Source: Parasponia andersonii (lineage: Eukaryota; Streptophyta; Magnoliopsida; Rosales; Cannabaceae). From it: DNA of 64,000 nt. The position numbers and the translations under genes are program-made. Below, in pieces: positions 1-11,307 of the stretch; positions within the stretch are counted from its first letter, which is position 1, and each line of letters starts with the position of its first letter. Location: the NCBI GenBank assembly GCA_002914805.1, contig JXTB01000342.1, positions 1-64,000 on the forward strand. The letters run 5' to 3'. The notes beneath the pieces are model-generated. The model saw nothing but the letters and a program-made list of their open reading frames with translations, made no database searches and was not told where the DNA came from.

Positions 1-811
1 TTGATTTGATACACTTTTCTCCTTGCTACCAAAAACGCAAAGAAAAACCACTGACTTAAGCATCGGAGAGTCTTTGCAGGTAGCCACCCCCGCCTTTCCG
101 ATCCTGCTTGGAGTTCAGGGATTCGTGAAGTAGCAAGGGCACGTGAACAGTTGGAGAATCCAGCATCAGCAGTTCATGACACGTGGACGACTGGTGTAAA
201 ACCGCTCCAACATCAAGGACTCGTACTCTTACTAATTAAGAAACAAATCTATATATATTAATTAAAGAAATTCAACAAAACAGGAGACTGAATCACAAGT
301 CTAAGATTTGTGGGAATAAGACTCATCCTTGTTAAGAATATCTCTTCAGAATAAAACCATAAAAATGCTCTATTTTAGAATTGAGTTGCCAATAAGTCCT
401 AATTTTTATAATTTATTGCTCCATTTCCTTCTATATTTTAAGGCTTCAATTTCAATAGCCTTATAAACTTTTTTTTGTTCTGTATTTTCACACAAAATTT
501 TGGAAGTTATTCAGAATTATATCATGGTCACTCTTCTTCTAAATGAATCGGGAAAAATCCCTCATTTTCAAGCGAGATTGAATTCCATATCAAGTTAGGA
601 TAAGTAAAAAAAATCCGCCCCTATTAGTTTAGAAAAATATGTACTTTAATATACCTTTATGACTCTTAAAAGTTTGTTAATCTCACTTCAATAATAGGAT
701 CTTGAATAGCTCGAGTTAAAACAAACACCTCAACCAAGTAGTAAAATAAATTTTATACCTAGGATGCCATGTTTTTCCTTATTTACGGCTAACAATTACT
801 TGAAAGATTCT
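1..811. other. Left-edge intergenic DNA, possible LTR-type fragment
   Basis: No gene is recognised here. Positions about 48-110 contain a stretch (ACTTAAGCATCGGAGAGTC, then CTTTGCAGG and a C-rich run) that resembles the R/U5 part of plant LTR retrotransposons as I remember them. No second LTR, primer-binding site or polyprotein is visible, so this is a weak resemblance only. The rest is AT-rich and lies 3' of the editing-factor pseudogene that ends at 812. Confidence 0.3.
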
Positions 812-1336
812 CTAAGATGAGTAGAAGTTCCTTCCGGGCACATTTCTCACGTCCCTGCTGGGTGTGTAGCTATTCTGGTAGTCCCCACTAGGAACATTAC
901 CAGTCCATCCTGTATTACATTGTATTCCTCCCATGTTGTTTGGTGGCCCTCTCCCATGTGTTGCCTGGGTGATTCTCCTCCATAGTTGTTTGGCATTATG
1001 TCACTCCCATTAGGGCTGATCATCGGTCAGGTTGGGTGCCTTATACACCCCGTCCAACTTACCTAATTAATTTTGGGTTAAAAAAAACAATCCCGTCCAA
1101 CTTACCCAATTAATTTCGGATTTCAAAAAAAAAAACCCGAAACCCGCTTATTCAAAGGAAATGTATAATGCAGCTCAACCGGTAAATTGGTCAGATTGAT
1201 CGGATTAAACCTACAAAGCTATTTTCATATATGTATATTTATAAAGAATCATTCAATTTCAGGCCCAAATATCATTAAATTCATTAAAAAAATTCTTGAA
1301 CAGATAGATATATTTTTATGAATAACACTATACATT

Positions 1337-1478
1337 CTAATTTTTGTACCAACATATGTGGTATGTAATTTGTCAATAACTAATTGGTGTGTTAAAACTA
1401 ACTACAAATAGATTAAACATTACTACTAATTAGGTTGTGACAAATCACATGCCACATGTGTTGGTATTAAAAAATTGG
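1337..1478. mobile_element. 142-bp MITE nested in the hAT element
   Basis: The two ends form an inverted repeat of nearly 40 bp: the left arm reads CTAATTTTTGTACCAACATA and continues TGTGGTATGTAATTTGTCA; the right arm, reverse-complemented, gives the matching CCAATTTTTTAATACCAACA then CATGTGGCATG and ATTTGTCA. The unit would fold into a hairpin with a short centre and has no coding capacity. A sibling of matching size lies at 9281-9423. I could not fix a target duplication or the superfamily. Confidence 0.65.
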
Positions 1479-1757
1479 TACCTCAAGCATTATCCTATTT
1501 TTATTTCTCCAAAGCTCATATAATAGATATATAATTTTTTTTATGCAAGTCATAATAAGTTAATGTCCATTTTAATTTATAATTGGCCAATATTTTGATT
1601 TGTCTTTCTTTTTAATTACACATACATGACTCAAATTAGAAATAGTCAGATTATGATAACAGAATTACTTTTTCCCTCAAATTGAAACAAAAAATTGGAT
1701 ATTTGTTCTTGGCCACATCTTGCTAATACAAAAAGAGTATATACATTATACAACATG

Positions 1758-1759
<2 letters not shown>

Positions 1760-1808
<49 letters not shown>
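1760..1808. repeat. (TA)n microsatellite
   Basis: An uninterrupted TA dinucleotide tract of about 24 units inside the hAT element. Confidence 0.95.
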
Positions 1809-1812
<4 letters not shown>

Positions 1813-2432
1813 TTACCAATCCAATAGGTATTTTTTTTTTACCTATGGGTAGGTATTTTTTTTTAGCCGTTGGATCACCATCTAATAGTAATCCAATGGG
1901 TATAATGAAGTGCATGAAAAGACGTACATCATTAATACTTTTTCTCTCTCTTACTTTTTACAATAAAAATATGTGCATGCTAAATTTTCATTGGCCAAAT
2001 TGATACCTATGCATAAGTAAAAAAAAAAATACCTACTGGATTGGTGCCCATATATATATTGAAATTTCCTTACTACATTAAAAAGAACCGTAAGTCTGAA
2101 ATGACAAAACCATAGTCCTTACTGCCTAGTCCAAAGTCTTAAATGATACAAACTACATAAAGATGACTTAAATAATAAAAGCATAGTACATAGTCCATAG
2201 TCCAAAGTTCATAATGATACAACAACCATAAATGTTAAATGGTAATGACTAAAAGTAAAAACCTCACACACTAAAACATAATTAAAAGTCCAAAGTTCAG
2301 ATTCACACAACAATAAATACTGAACATGATTTAAACAAAGTCCATAGCTTGAACATATACGAAAAAACTAATGTCCAACGACAAGAGAAAAAACAAAAGA
2401 AAGAAAGCACACAAGTTAAAGTTATCATTATA

Positions 2433-4615
2433 TTACAATACATCCAAAGTGACAATGTCCAATTCTCCAAGAGCCACTTCTCCATCAAAAATATCAATCA
2501 ATAGACTCAATGTTCGTAATGCATTCATCAGACTCGCAAGTTAACCAGTTCTTTGAGCAAATCAAAGCCTCCATCATCCTTGGGGGACAAAGAACTCCTA
2601 AATGGATCAATGATTCTTCCTCCAGCGAGAATGCAGACTTAGAAGCAACAATAGACACTTGAACAGCCAATACATCTTTTGCCATTTGCGAGACAATGGT
2701 ATACTTACAACTAGTTATTCTCCACCATTCAAGGATGTCAAATCTCTCATCTTCTATCAATTGCTCTTTTTGATCATTAAGATAATCATCTAGATCATTC
2801 CTATTTGGCCATGCATTTATGAATCTTCGTTTGATGAGAAATGGAGTGGAACTTGAACTTGCACTTGTAGTACCACTATTGCTTGGATTTGGACTTAGAG
2901 GTAGACGAGATGTTCAAGAGGGAGTTAGATTATCCTTGTAGAATGCATACATTCTTTTTAACAAATTCTTAACTAATTTTATCATCTTTTCAACTGTAAC
3001 TGAATCATAGAGATAATTGAATCCATTAACCACAATATCAAATTTGAACAAATTTGAACCTCAGATCAAGAATAGTAGCAATGTATTACAAGAAGTTAAT
3101 TTTTTCAATATAACCTAATACTTGTTATACTTAAGCTGCATTTTCCCTGTAATTTTCCCTAACAAAATATCTATTCTATCCTTTATATCATTTAACTCAA
3201 CTTGAACTTGAAGTACTTCTTGGAAATAGAGATTTGAGATCACATATAAAGATCCACTAAACTTCAAAGTAAGCTCGTAAAAAGTTTTCAAAACTTTGAC
3301 AAATACTTCAGCATTGTCCCAATCGCAAGTTAGTGGAGGGCCATCTATGCTTTACCCCTTGATTTTTTCTTCCTCAAAATGCCTTGTGTAGTTTGCATCT
3401 CCTAACAAATACTCGAAGACCTTCTTCAACTTTAAGGCAGCATCTAACATCATGTAGGTGAAATTCCACTTAGTAGCCACATCTAAGCATAACAGTGCCT
3501 TGGATTGAATGTTTATATCTTTGTAAGCTTCCTTGAACCTTTTTAACCTAGCTAGGGAGGACCTCACATATCTCACGACATTCTGAATACTTGAAATAGC
3601 TAAATTTAATTCTGTCAAACTATCTCTCATAACCAAGTTTCAAAATATGAGAGCAACACCTCATGTGAAACATTTCTCCCTTTAACACAATGGCATTTGG
3701 CTTTTTCAAAAGATACTCTCTGACCTTTTTCATAGAAACATCAGTTGAGGCTGCATTGTCGACATCAATGCAAAAACTTTAGTAATCTCCCATTCATTTA
3801 GGCAATTGATTTGTTCTATTGTCACCGTTTCACCCTTGTGGCTAGGAACTTGAATAAAATTGACAATCCTTTTCTGCATTCTCCAATTGTCGTTAATCCA
3901 ATGAGCAGTCAAACACAAATAACTAATAACCAGTATAGATGACTAACAATCAGTGGTTAGAGACAATCTACAATTGGCAAAGATCTTTTTCAACTTCTTT
4001 TTCTCATCCAAGAATAACTGATAAATATCCCTTGCAACTATAAACATCAAAGGGAATTAAAAATTCAGGAAAGAAGTATCTAATAAGCCTTTAAAATCCT
4101 TTCCCATCAATATGCCTAAAAGGTAGCTCGTCCAAAATAAAATATGTACTTATTTCTTATCTGACTTTCTTCTGACTAAACTTTACTAATTGACCACTCG
4201 AAGTAACTTCAGAATCAGTAGTCTTCTTAGTAAATTGGAGCATAGACATCTGTTATTTCTTATTTTGCTCCACCCAATCACTAAATGGACATTTTCTACA
4301 TTTACGTTCTACATGACTCCACAATGTACTAGTTCCACAAAGCTTAGTGTCAGCGGTATAATCAAGATTACAATAGTTATAAGCAGCTCTATCTTTGTCA
4401 TCAATCATTGTAAAATGTTCTCATATACTTGATGTTTTTTTACATACCCTTTTTCTTTTTTGTGGTCGTTCAACATCAGCTGTGTCATCGTTATCTTTGT
4501 CCTTGTCATTTGAGCGTGAAACTTCTATTTCTACTCTTTCTGTCTCTTTTATCCAATCATCTACCTGTGCATCCACATTTTCTACTTCTCGTTCTATATT
4601 CCTAGAGACATTCAC
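2433..4615 (-). pseudogene. hAT transposase remnant (BED finger and dimerisation domain, RICESLEEPER-like)
   Basis: Several broken reading frames follow the order of a hAT transposase. Near 4615-4421 is an acidic/basic N-terminal stretch. About 4390-4200 encodes a BED-finger-like segment (GTSTLWSHVERKCRKC). About 3918-3730 has AHWINDNWRMQKRIVNF. 3636-3352 has the catalytic-core block LDVATKWNFTYMMLDAALK. 2760-2494 encodes the C-terminal dimerisation domain (FDILEWW, VLAVQVSIVASKSAFS, MMEALICSKNWL), and after a frame change the tail FDGEVALGELDIVTLDVL ends at the stop at 2433. Frameshifts and stops separate all blocks, so no active enzyme can be made from this copy. Confidence 0.8.
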
Positions 4616-7600
4616 ACTATCACATAATCATATTTTTCAACCACACTACAAAGTACAAACATATCTGAAAACGAAAAATAAACAGAAAAATATAAATAGA
4701 GTAACAAGTCACTAAGTCTTATAAAAGTAGTATGTCACATAATAAATTGGGAGCTACTATAATATTATCCAAAATCAATTAATTTATTTATTATATTAGC
4801 TAAAATCTGAAATCAGATCATTAGCCAATCATAAACAATTAAACATTACATATGAAATGTCTATACACAACTTTCAAAATGGCAGCACTAACTCTAAGTG
4901 CACAAAATCGATTCAAACAATAACTAGTAAATAGTACCGGTCAAATCCAATACTTGTGATTTCTTTTTTCCTTGATATATATAATACAAAGTACAAACCC
5001 AATTCAATTAAATATTATTAACGAGTATATACCTCAAAAACACGATAACGACTAAATCGCACAATGACACATGCAATAAAATTAAATAAAGGAAATACCG
5101 AAAATTTGAGAGGAATTAAGGAAGACGATGCCGATTTATGTGTAGTTGATGAACGGTCAGAGAAAGAGAGACAGTGAGGCAAGTGGGTGAGTCAAGCTGG
5201 GGGCGGACGACACTATCTTATATTGAGAGTTTACGCCGGCAGATAGGGGTACACAACCAGGGGAGGTTGGGCGGTTTGAGCGGTTTTTTTTATGCGATTT
5301 AAAAAATATCAATCCCATAACTATTCAATTAAATTAAGAGTTGGACGGTTTTTAATGTATGATTTTTGGGTAATTTTCAACAGTTTTTTAGGTTGGTTAG
5401 CTTGACTAAAACTTATAATTACGTATTTTGTAAATGTAAAAAAAAAAAATATTATTAAATTTTTTTAAAGTATGCAAAAATTTAAGAATATATATATTTG
5501 GTAAAGACTATTCATCTAAAATTAAAAAAAAAAAATATTGAATATTAACATAAACATACTTGCACACACTAAAACTTCAAATAGATAAAAATTGTGTTAA
5601 AAAAATTTAGTAAAATGTCATCAAATAATTATATAGTCATTAAATTAAATTTCAATTTCCATATACTATATTGCATAAAAATATAAATTACAATTAAGAG
5701 TGTATGGCAATTTTATAGGGCAATTCGGCGGTTTTATTTTTTAGCAATTTGAAAAATATATAACCCATAATCAACCCAAAGCCCGCAATTTTATTTTTAA
5801 GCAATTTGGCAAGTGCGCAGTTTTACTTTTAAGTAGTCTGACAAGTACAGTTTTACTTTTTTGTTCATCCCTAGCGGCAAATGGGAACTAGGAGTGACTC
5901 AGTGAATGAGTGAGTCAATACGGCAATAACTAAGAGTTGAGAGAATGAGAGACCAAGTTTGACAGAGAATCAGGCTGGGGTGAGCGTGAGAGAGAATGTT
6001 TGATATAATAGAAATAGGGTTTGATTTTTAAAATATTAAATTTGTATATATAATATGAAATAAAAAAAAAATATAATAATAATCATAATACTTATATTGG
6101 GCGGGTCGGGTTATATTGGGCGGATTACTATCCATCCTTCAACCTGACCTATCTTTCATTGGGCGGATTGCTTATAACCCAAATTTTTTTAGGGTTATTC
6201 GGATTCTCGGGGTTTTTGCACACCCCTAACTCCAGTTGTTGCTTGGTGGCATTCCACCATGGTTATTGGGTGTGCTCATGTTGTTATGTGGTACTCCAGC
6301 CATGTTGTTGAGGGGAGCCACCCGTGTTGTTCTGGTGCATTCTGCCAGCGTTGGGAGGCGGCGAACTCATGTTGGGTGGAGGACCCATGTTGCTGCTAGG
6401 GGGTATTCCGTGGGGGTTTGGCCCAACATTCTGATTGGGGTTTGGCCCAGTGTTCTGATCGGGGTTTGGGCCAGCACTTTGATAGGAATTTGGCCCAGCA
6501 TTCTGTGTTGTCTGGTTAGGCATTGTGGGGGCACACGTTTGAACATCCCGGTTCCGGACGTTTTCCCTCCTCTCAAAGTTCCTTGATCTGTCAAAATTAC
6601 GTGGTCTATCATTACGCCTATTTCTCTCATTTGCTCTAGCATTGTTCCTTATCCATTTCTCGTGGTACTTGGGATCACATGGAACTGCTTCACCATTAAT
6701 AAAAGGTTCCCTGCCAAATGAAAGATAAATGGTATTAAAGAAAAAGAATAATGGTCAAGAAAATACAAATGATATTACAAAACATCTCTGAAGGAGTACA
6801 CCGAAAAAAATGATGGGAGGTCAAGAATTTCTACTCATTGTTCTGAAAGCCATTTTTGCCGTGAAACAGTGAGTTAAGATAAAATGCCATTGTTCTTGCT
6901 TTGTATTGCTTCTTTTCTTGAAGGTCTAAACCTATTTGGAGTCTCTAGGATGACTTCAGGCAGGATTTACTACTTCATCTAACCTAATACGTCACACACA
7001 TGCTTGTTCAAAGAAGATAAAAGTTAGAAGCTTTTTAAGATAGTAATCCTAAAAATTTCCTACAAACCAAGCTGTTTCTACTCTGGAAAAGCCCATAAAA
7101 GCTCTTTGCTCATCATAGTTCGAGGATGATTAAATTCACATCACCCAAAAAAAAAGGTCACAAATAAAATCATAATGCCAGTTGAGAAATTAATCTTCTT
7201 GAAACTTAAAGAACATGCTAATATGAACTATGACTTTAAAGCAGTTCAAAGGCATCGTCTATCAAATTCCAGACAAACTAAAAATAAACTCAAAAGATAT
7301 TAACTGGTTCAAATACAAGTGATTCCGTTTCAATAATCCACAAGTTCCCACTGTAATCTTACATCCATAATCTTTATTCTTAACATCCAAGCACAAATCA
7401 GGAAGGACCCACCGCACTCTAGACAATTCTGAAAGAATTTAAACAAAACAATAATAATCAAAAACACAACCAGAAGGAACTTATAAAATTCAAAATTAAG
7501 AAAGGTTCACCTACCTTTAATCTTGTATGAGAGTTCTTCAGACACAAGAGCCGCAAATGCGAAATAGCACCTAGTTGAAACTGAGTACATCTTCGTTCTT

Positions 7601-9150
7601 GCTTCTTGCTCACTGTAAATGATATGCATAGAAGACGACATTGCTCAAAATTATATAAACCCTAAACCCAAAACTTGTTGTGAGGTTTATCAACTTATTC
7701 ACACAAAGTCATTTCTCCAAGTACCCAGTAAACAAGAACAATAGCTAGGGTTTTGAATCAGTTGAAACATTACCTTCCGAGAACCATGGCTAGGGTTTTA
7801 ATGTAGCTATCAATGATTTCATCCCTGGTAGGGTCACCCTCGGGGGGTTCCATGACGACAAGTAGTGCTCAGAGTCACAGCCATCGAGCAGAACCGTCTC
7901 TTTTGGGGGCCGATTAGACCAGTTAGGGTTAGGATCCTTGAGAGAGAACGACGCCGTGTTGGCCGAGAAGCACCGCCGATGCCGGATAAACGCTTCGGTA
8001 GACAGTGACGGCTCCGGCGAGAGGGCGGAAGCAGTGGAGGAGGGAAATAGGCAAGCGAGATTGGGCTATGGAGACTGAGGGCGAGGTGGAGAAGGAATGA
8101 GAAATGAATGAGGCTAGGGTTAGAGTTTTAGGAAGAAAATGAGACAAAAAGCTGGTCGCCATGGCTGAGAATCAGAAACGCTCTGCCCTGCCAAAACCCT
8201 GGACATGGACGACGAGAGAGTCGCTAGATAAGGAGATGGCTCGAGTGTTTAGGAAGCAGACTTTCCTGAATTGCCCTTGGAGTTCAAATGTAATGGCATT
8301 GTACGTATTTTCTTGGTACTGAATTTTGCTAGATTTTTCTCTCTTTTTTTTTTTTTTGTCCCCTATTTTGAGAGAGAGAACGGTGATATTAATATTGTGG
8401 ACAATTAATCCCCTAAACATTGTAAAAGAAAAAAACTTTACATATTTAAAAAAAAAAAACACTGTTGAAGTAACTTTTGCTGATTCGAACAAGAAGTGTA
8501 CTTGAAGTTGTTAACACTTTCGTTTATCGAGACATTAATTGCTAACAGATTACTGTATGTCAATTGTAAAGCACAAGATGTATGTTTAGGTCCAATTTGA
8601 TAACAGTTTCAATTTTTATTTTTAAAGGGGGAAAAAAAGTACTTCCTTTTGTTTTGTTTTGTTTTTTTTCCCCAAAAACAAAAATGCATTTCATAACATA
8701 TTTTTATTTTTAAAAATAAAAAATGGTTGTTAAAATAAAAGAAAAATCACAATCAAACTTTGTATTTCTTCATAATAAATTGTTAAAAACTATTCGGTGA
8801 AAATACGACTTTATTCTCCATAACTAGTAAAAAATTCAATCAAACAGATATAAATTTAAATAAATGTGAGATAACTATATAAATTATGATCATATCTGGC
8901 TACTTAAATAAGCAATATTCTGTTTTCTTTTTCCACTTAATATTTGTAATTGAAGAGTTTAGTCACTTGTGTTCATGGAAGATAAATTTTTCATTTTGGT
9001 TCATATGGGAAATTTTGAAAGAAAATCCTATTCAAAGGTTTTGATAATAGTTTCCCGAAATATGTTCTTTTTTCTTTTCAGGTAAAAATATATGTTTGAA
9101 CATGAATAAACATACTTAAACAAGTTTGTATAAGAATATATTCAAACATT

Positions 9151-9196
<46 letters not shown>

Positions 9197-9280
9197 CAAA
9201 TATCAATTGTTTATAAACTATTCTCTTTTCACAACTATTTATATTGAGTTTGGTTAATGATAAGTATCCCAAAATTTATA

Positions 9281-9423
9281 CCAAATTTTTAATACTAACA
9301 CATATAACAAATAAATTAGATAATTCAATTAGTAAATACACTTAATTTATTTGTAGTAAATTCTAATATACCAATTAAATAATAATAACGCATATTTCAC
9401 ATGTATTGGAATTAAAAATTTGG
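9281..9423. mobile_element. 143-bp MITE, same family as the copy at 1337
   Basis: The left end CCAAATTTTTAATACTAACA and the right end (reverse-complement CCAAATTTTTAATTCCAATA, then CATGTG) form a terminal inverted repeat. The size and the CCAAATTTTTAATACCAACA-like terminal consensus match the 142-bp copy at 1337-1478. It has no coding capacity. Confidence 0.55.
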
Positions 9424-9509
9424 TAATAATCTTAGCACACCTAACATCATTCTTCATGTATTGGAATTAAAAATTTGATAATAATCTTAGTACACTTAAC
9501 ATCGTTCTT
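9400..9509 (+). repeat. 55-bp tandem duplication
   Basis: Two adjacent copies (9400-9454 and 9455-9509) begin CATGTATTGGAATTAAAAAT and end ATCATTCTT or ATCGTTCTT, with only a few differences. The first copy overlaps the right end of the MITE at 9281-9423, so the duplication copied a MITE end plus its flank. Confidence 0.85.
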
Positions 9510-10228
9510 ACTTTTCAAGAAAGAAAAAAAACAAACAAACATCATCCTTATTTGGAATTAGAAAATTGGTTTTTGCACGAGTGGTGACGTTCAAGTTGGA
9601 TATTAAAAAAAGAATGCTATTATAAAGAAACGAGTCCTTTTTATAAAAGCAGACTCAATTCCAATGAAAGATGACATGATTCTTCCAACAATATGTAGCT
9701 TATTATCTACCTAGAAAACAAACTTATATATAGCTTATTATCTACCTCGAAAACAGACTTAGTTAAACATGTGACGGTTCATTAGTGTCACTAAGCACAA
9801 TAGTTATCTAAAATAGGAGCGTAAAGGGGCCTATAAACTAAATACTATCCAATAATAGTTGACCCACTTTAAAATGGCAAATGCCATCAAAGGGAGAGTG
9901 CTCTACAATCCAAACATCGGACTCTGAAAAATTGGAGATTTTGACTAACATACCTAGCCTATGAGATACACAAATTAAGCATATGCAACAAGAAATGACC
10001 ACTAACTAAATGAAATGGTTAACATGACTTTAATACCCCCAATTGTGCATGCTAGAGTCTCCGAGTATATTGTTGCATCTTCATTTAATTTAAAGCCCCA
10101 CTTCCGAAAGAGGAGACCAAAGAAGTGTCCTCCGTTTTCCTCCAAACAGAAAAATCCTCAAAATAAGTAGAAGAGTTGAGATTTAGAATTTAATTGGCTG
10201 ACAATTAGTGAAATAATGGAGAGAGGAG

Positions 10229-10262
<34 letters not shown>

Positions 10263-11307
10263 ACAATTCATAAAAGGGATCCTGACTGCATGCTGATAGA
10301 AGTTTTTACGGAATGTTGATAGAGCTACCGAGTTTGACGTAACACAATCACAAGATTCCGCTCGAAGATACTACCTACATGTATGAACCAAAACTATATA
10401 GGATACATTAAAATTACAGACAAGATTGAAGCCTAATGCAGAAACTTCAGAATTGTCAAATCGTGTTATCTTACCGAGCCTCTAACAGGAATTTAGCGAT
10501 CGAGTTAACCAAATCATATGAACTGTAGCTATCTAGATTCATGCAAGAGCGCCAGTCAAACCCCTATCTTTGGACAAGTAATATTCGTATGTATTCTATT
10601 ATCATTATTACATATGTACATTCAGAAAACAAGCATAATAATCTGTACACAAACTCCCTATTTACATACTTTCACTGCAAAAATAATTAAAGGCTCAGTG
10701 ATACCTTCTGGTTTAGGAATTTAGTTTTAAAATTGTTTCAAAAAAATGGCAATGAATAATATACACAAATCATAAATTATGGTTTCTTAAATACATTAAA
10801 TACGGTTATATGCTAAATGATCAAATCTACACCAGAAATAATATATATGTACATTGAGCACAACTTTGCCGGCTCTTCTCTTTCCTTCCAGGACCACACT
10901 ACTGTTTCGGAAGTACCCTTTCAACCTTGACTTGGACACAGACTGAACTTTTTTCTTTTCCAAAAAATAAAAAGTCAAGAAATCAATTAAGGAACTCGTT
11001 TTATTTTCTCCAAGTACTTGTAGAGTGTTTCAACTACAGTCATGCTACTAGTGATAAAAGGTTTGTAATGAGTGGGTTCGAGATCAAATTAACACCATGC
11101 AGAAAAGAGCAGAGATATGCTTCTTCCAAAGGGTGACAGACTGACAGAACAAAGTATTTAAATAAGTGCACGTACAATGCCTCGTATGAATCTGTGAGAC
11201 TGACTATGATTCGAATTGGCCATGGACCAATTTTTCCTCTCCTTGTAACTTTCCAATAGAGATTACCAGTCTATAAATCCTGCATATGATACTCAATTTA
11301 CCTGGGA

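Larger units (their letters stand above)
1011..6228. mobile_element. Decayed autonomous-type hAT DNA transposon (5.2 kb)
   Basis: The left end reads TAGGGCTGATCA and the right end, reverse-complemented, reads TAGGGGTGTGCA, an imperfect terminal inverted repeat of about 12 bp typical of hAT elements. The flanks are ACTCCCAT (1003-1010) and ACTCCAGT (6229-6236), an 8-bp target-site duplication matching at 6 of 8 positions; 8 bp is the hAT length. Subterminal regions carry GGGCGG/GGGTCGGG-like motifs (5240-5290, 6100-6180). The interior holds a minus-strand transposase remnant. Both flanks belong to the same editing-factor pseudogene, which supports these ends. The element is old: both TSD and TIR have diverged and the transposase is broken. 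Confidence 0.8.
812..8162 (-). pseudogene. MORF8/DAG-type organelle RNA-editing factor, broken and split by a hAT element
   Basis: MORF (RIP) proteins sit in chloroplast or mitochondrial editosomes with PPR proteins. Reading right to left: exon 1 7774-8162 encodes a Ser-rich transit-peptide-like start, then DPNPNWSNRPPKETVLLDGC and PPEGDPTRDEIIDSYIKTLA; exon 2 7515-7612 encodes YSVSTRCYFAFAALVSEELS; exon 3 7363-7428 encodes RVRWVLPD and DVKNKDYG; exon 4 starts at 6710 with PFINGEAVPCDPKYHEKWIR and continues into an Asn/Pro/Gly-rich tail. These blocks and their order match the MORF8 type, with MORF1 as an alternative. Exon 1 has two frame changes (one before the DPNPNW block, one a lost base after HYL), and exon 4 has more in the tail. 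The tail is interrupted at 6228/1011 by a transposon and resumes at 1010, ending in YTPSRDVRNVPGRNF at a stop at 812. Introns are kept, so this is a decayed duplicate and not a processed copy. Confidence 0.85.
8163..11307. other. Intergenic, AT-rich, between the editing-factor pseudogene and VPS34
   Basis: No supported gene. It holds a MITE and a 55-bp tandem duplication (listed separately), an (AT)n tract at about 9155-9191 and a poly-T tract at about 10229-10255. The segment 8585-8850 begins GTCCAATTTGATAACAG and ends near AATTCAATCAAACAG, and may be another degraded MITE. The right end (about 10900-11307) is probably the 3' UTR of VPS34. Confidence 0.6.

Noticed and set aside
6236..6586. 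116-codon plus-strand frame rich in Gly/Trp/Leu
   Set aside because: Antisense shadow of the Pro/Asn-rich MORF tail on the minus strand.
7929..8162. 77-codon frame as an intact small gene
   Set aside because: It is only the first frame of MORF exon 1 before a frameshift; the conserved continuation lies in another frame.
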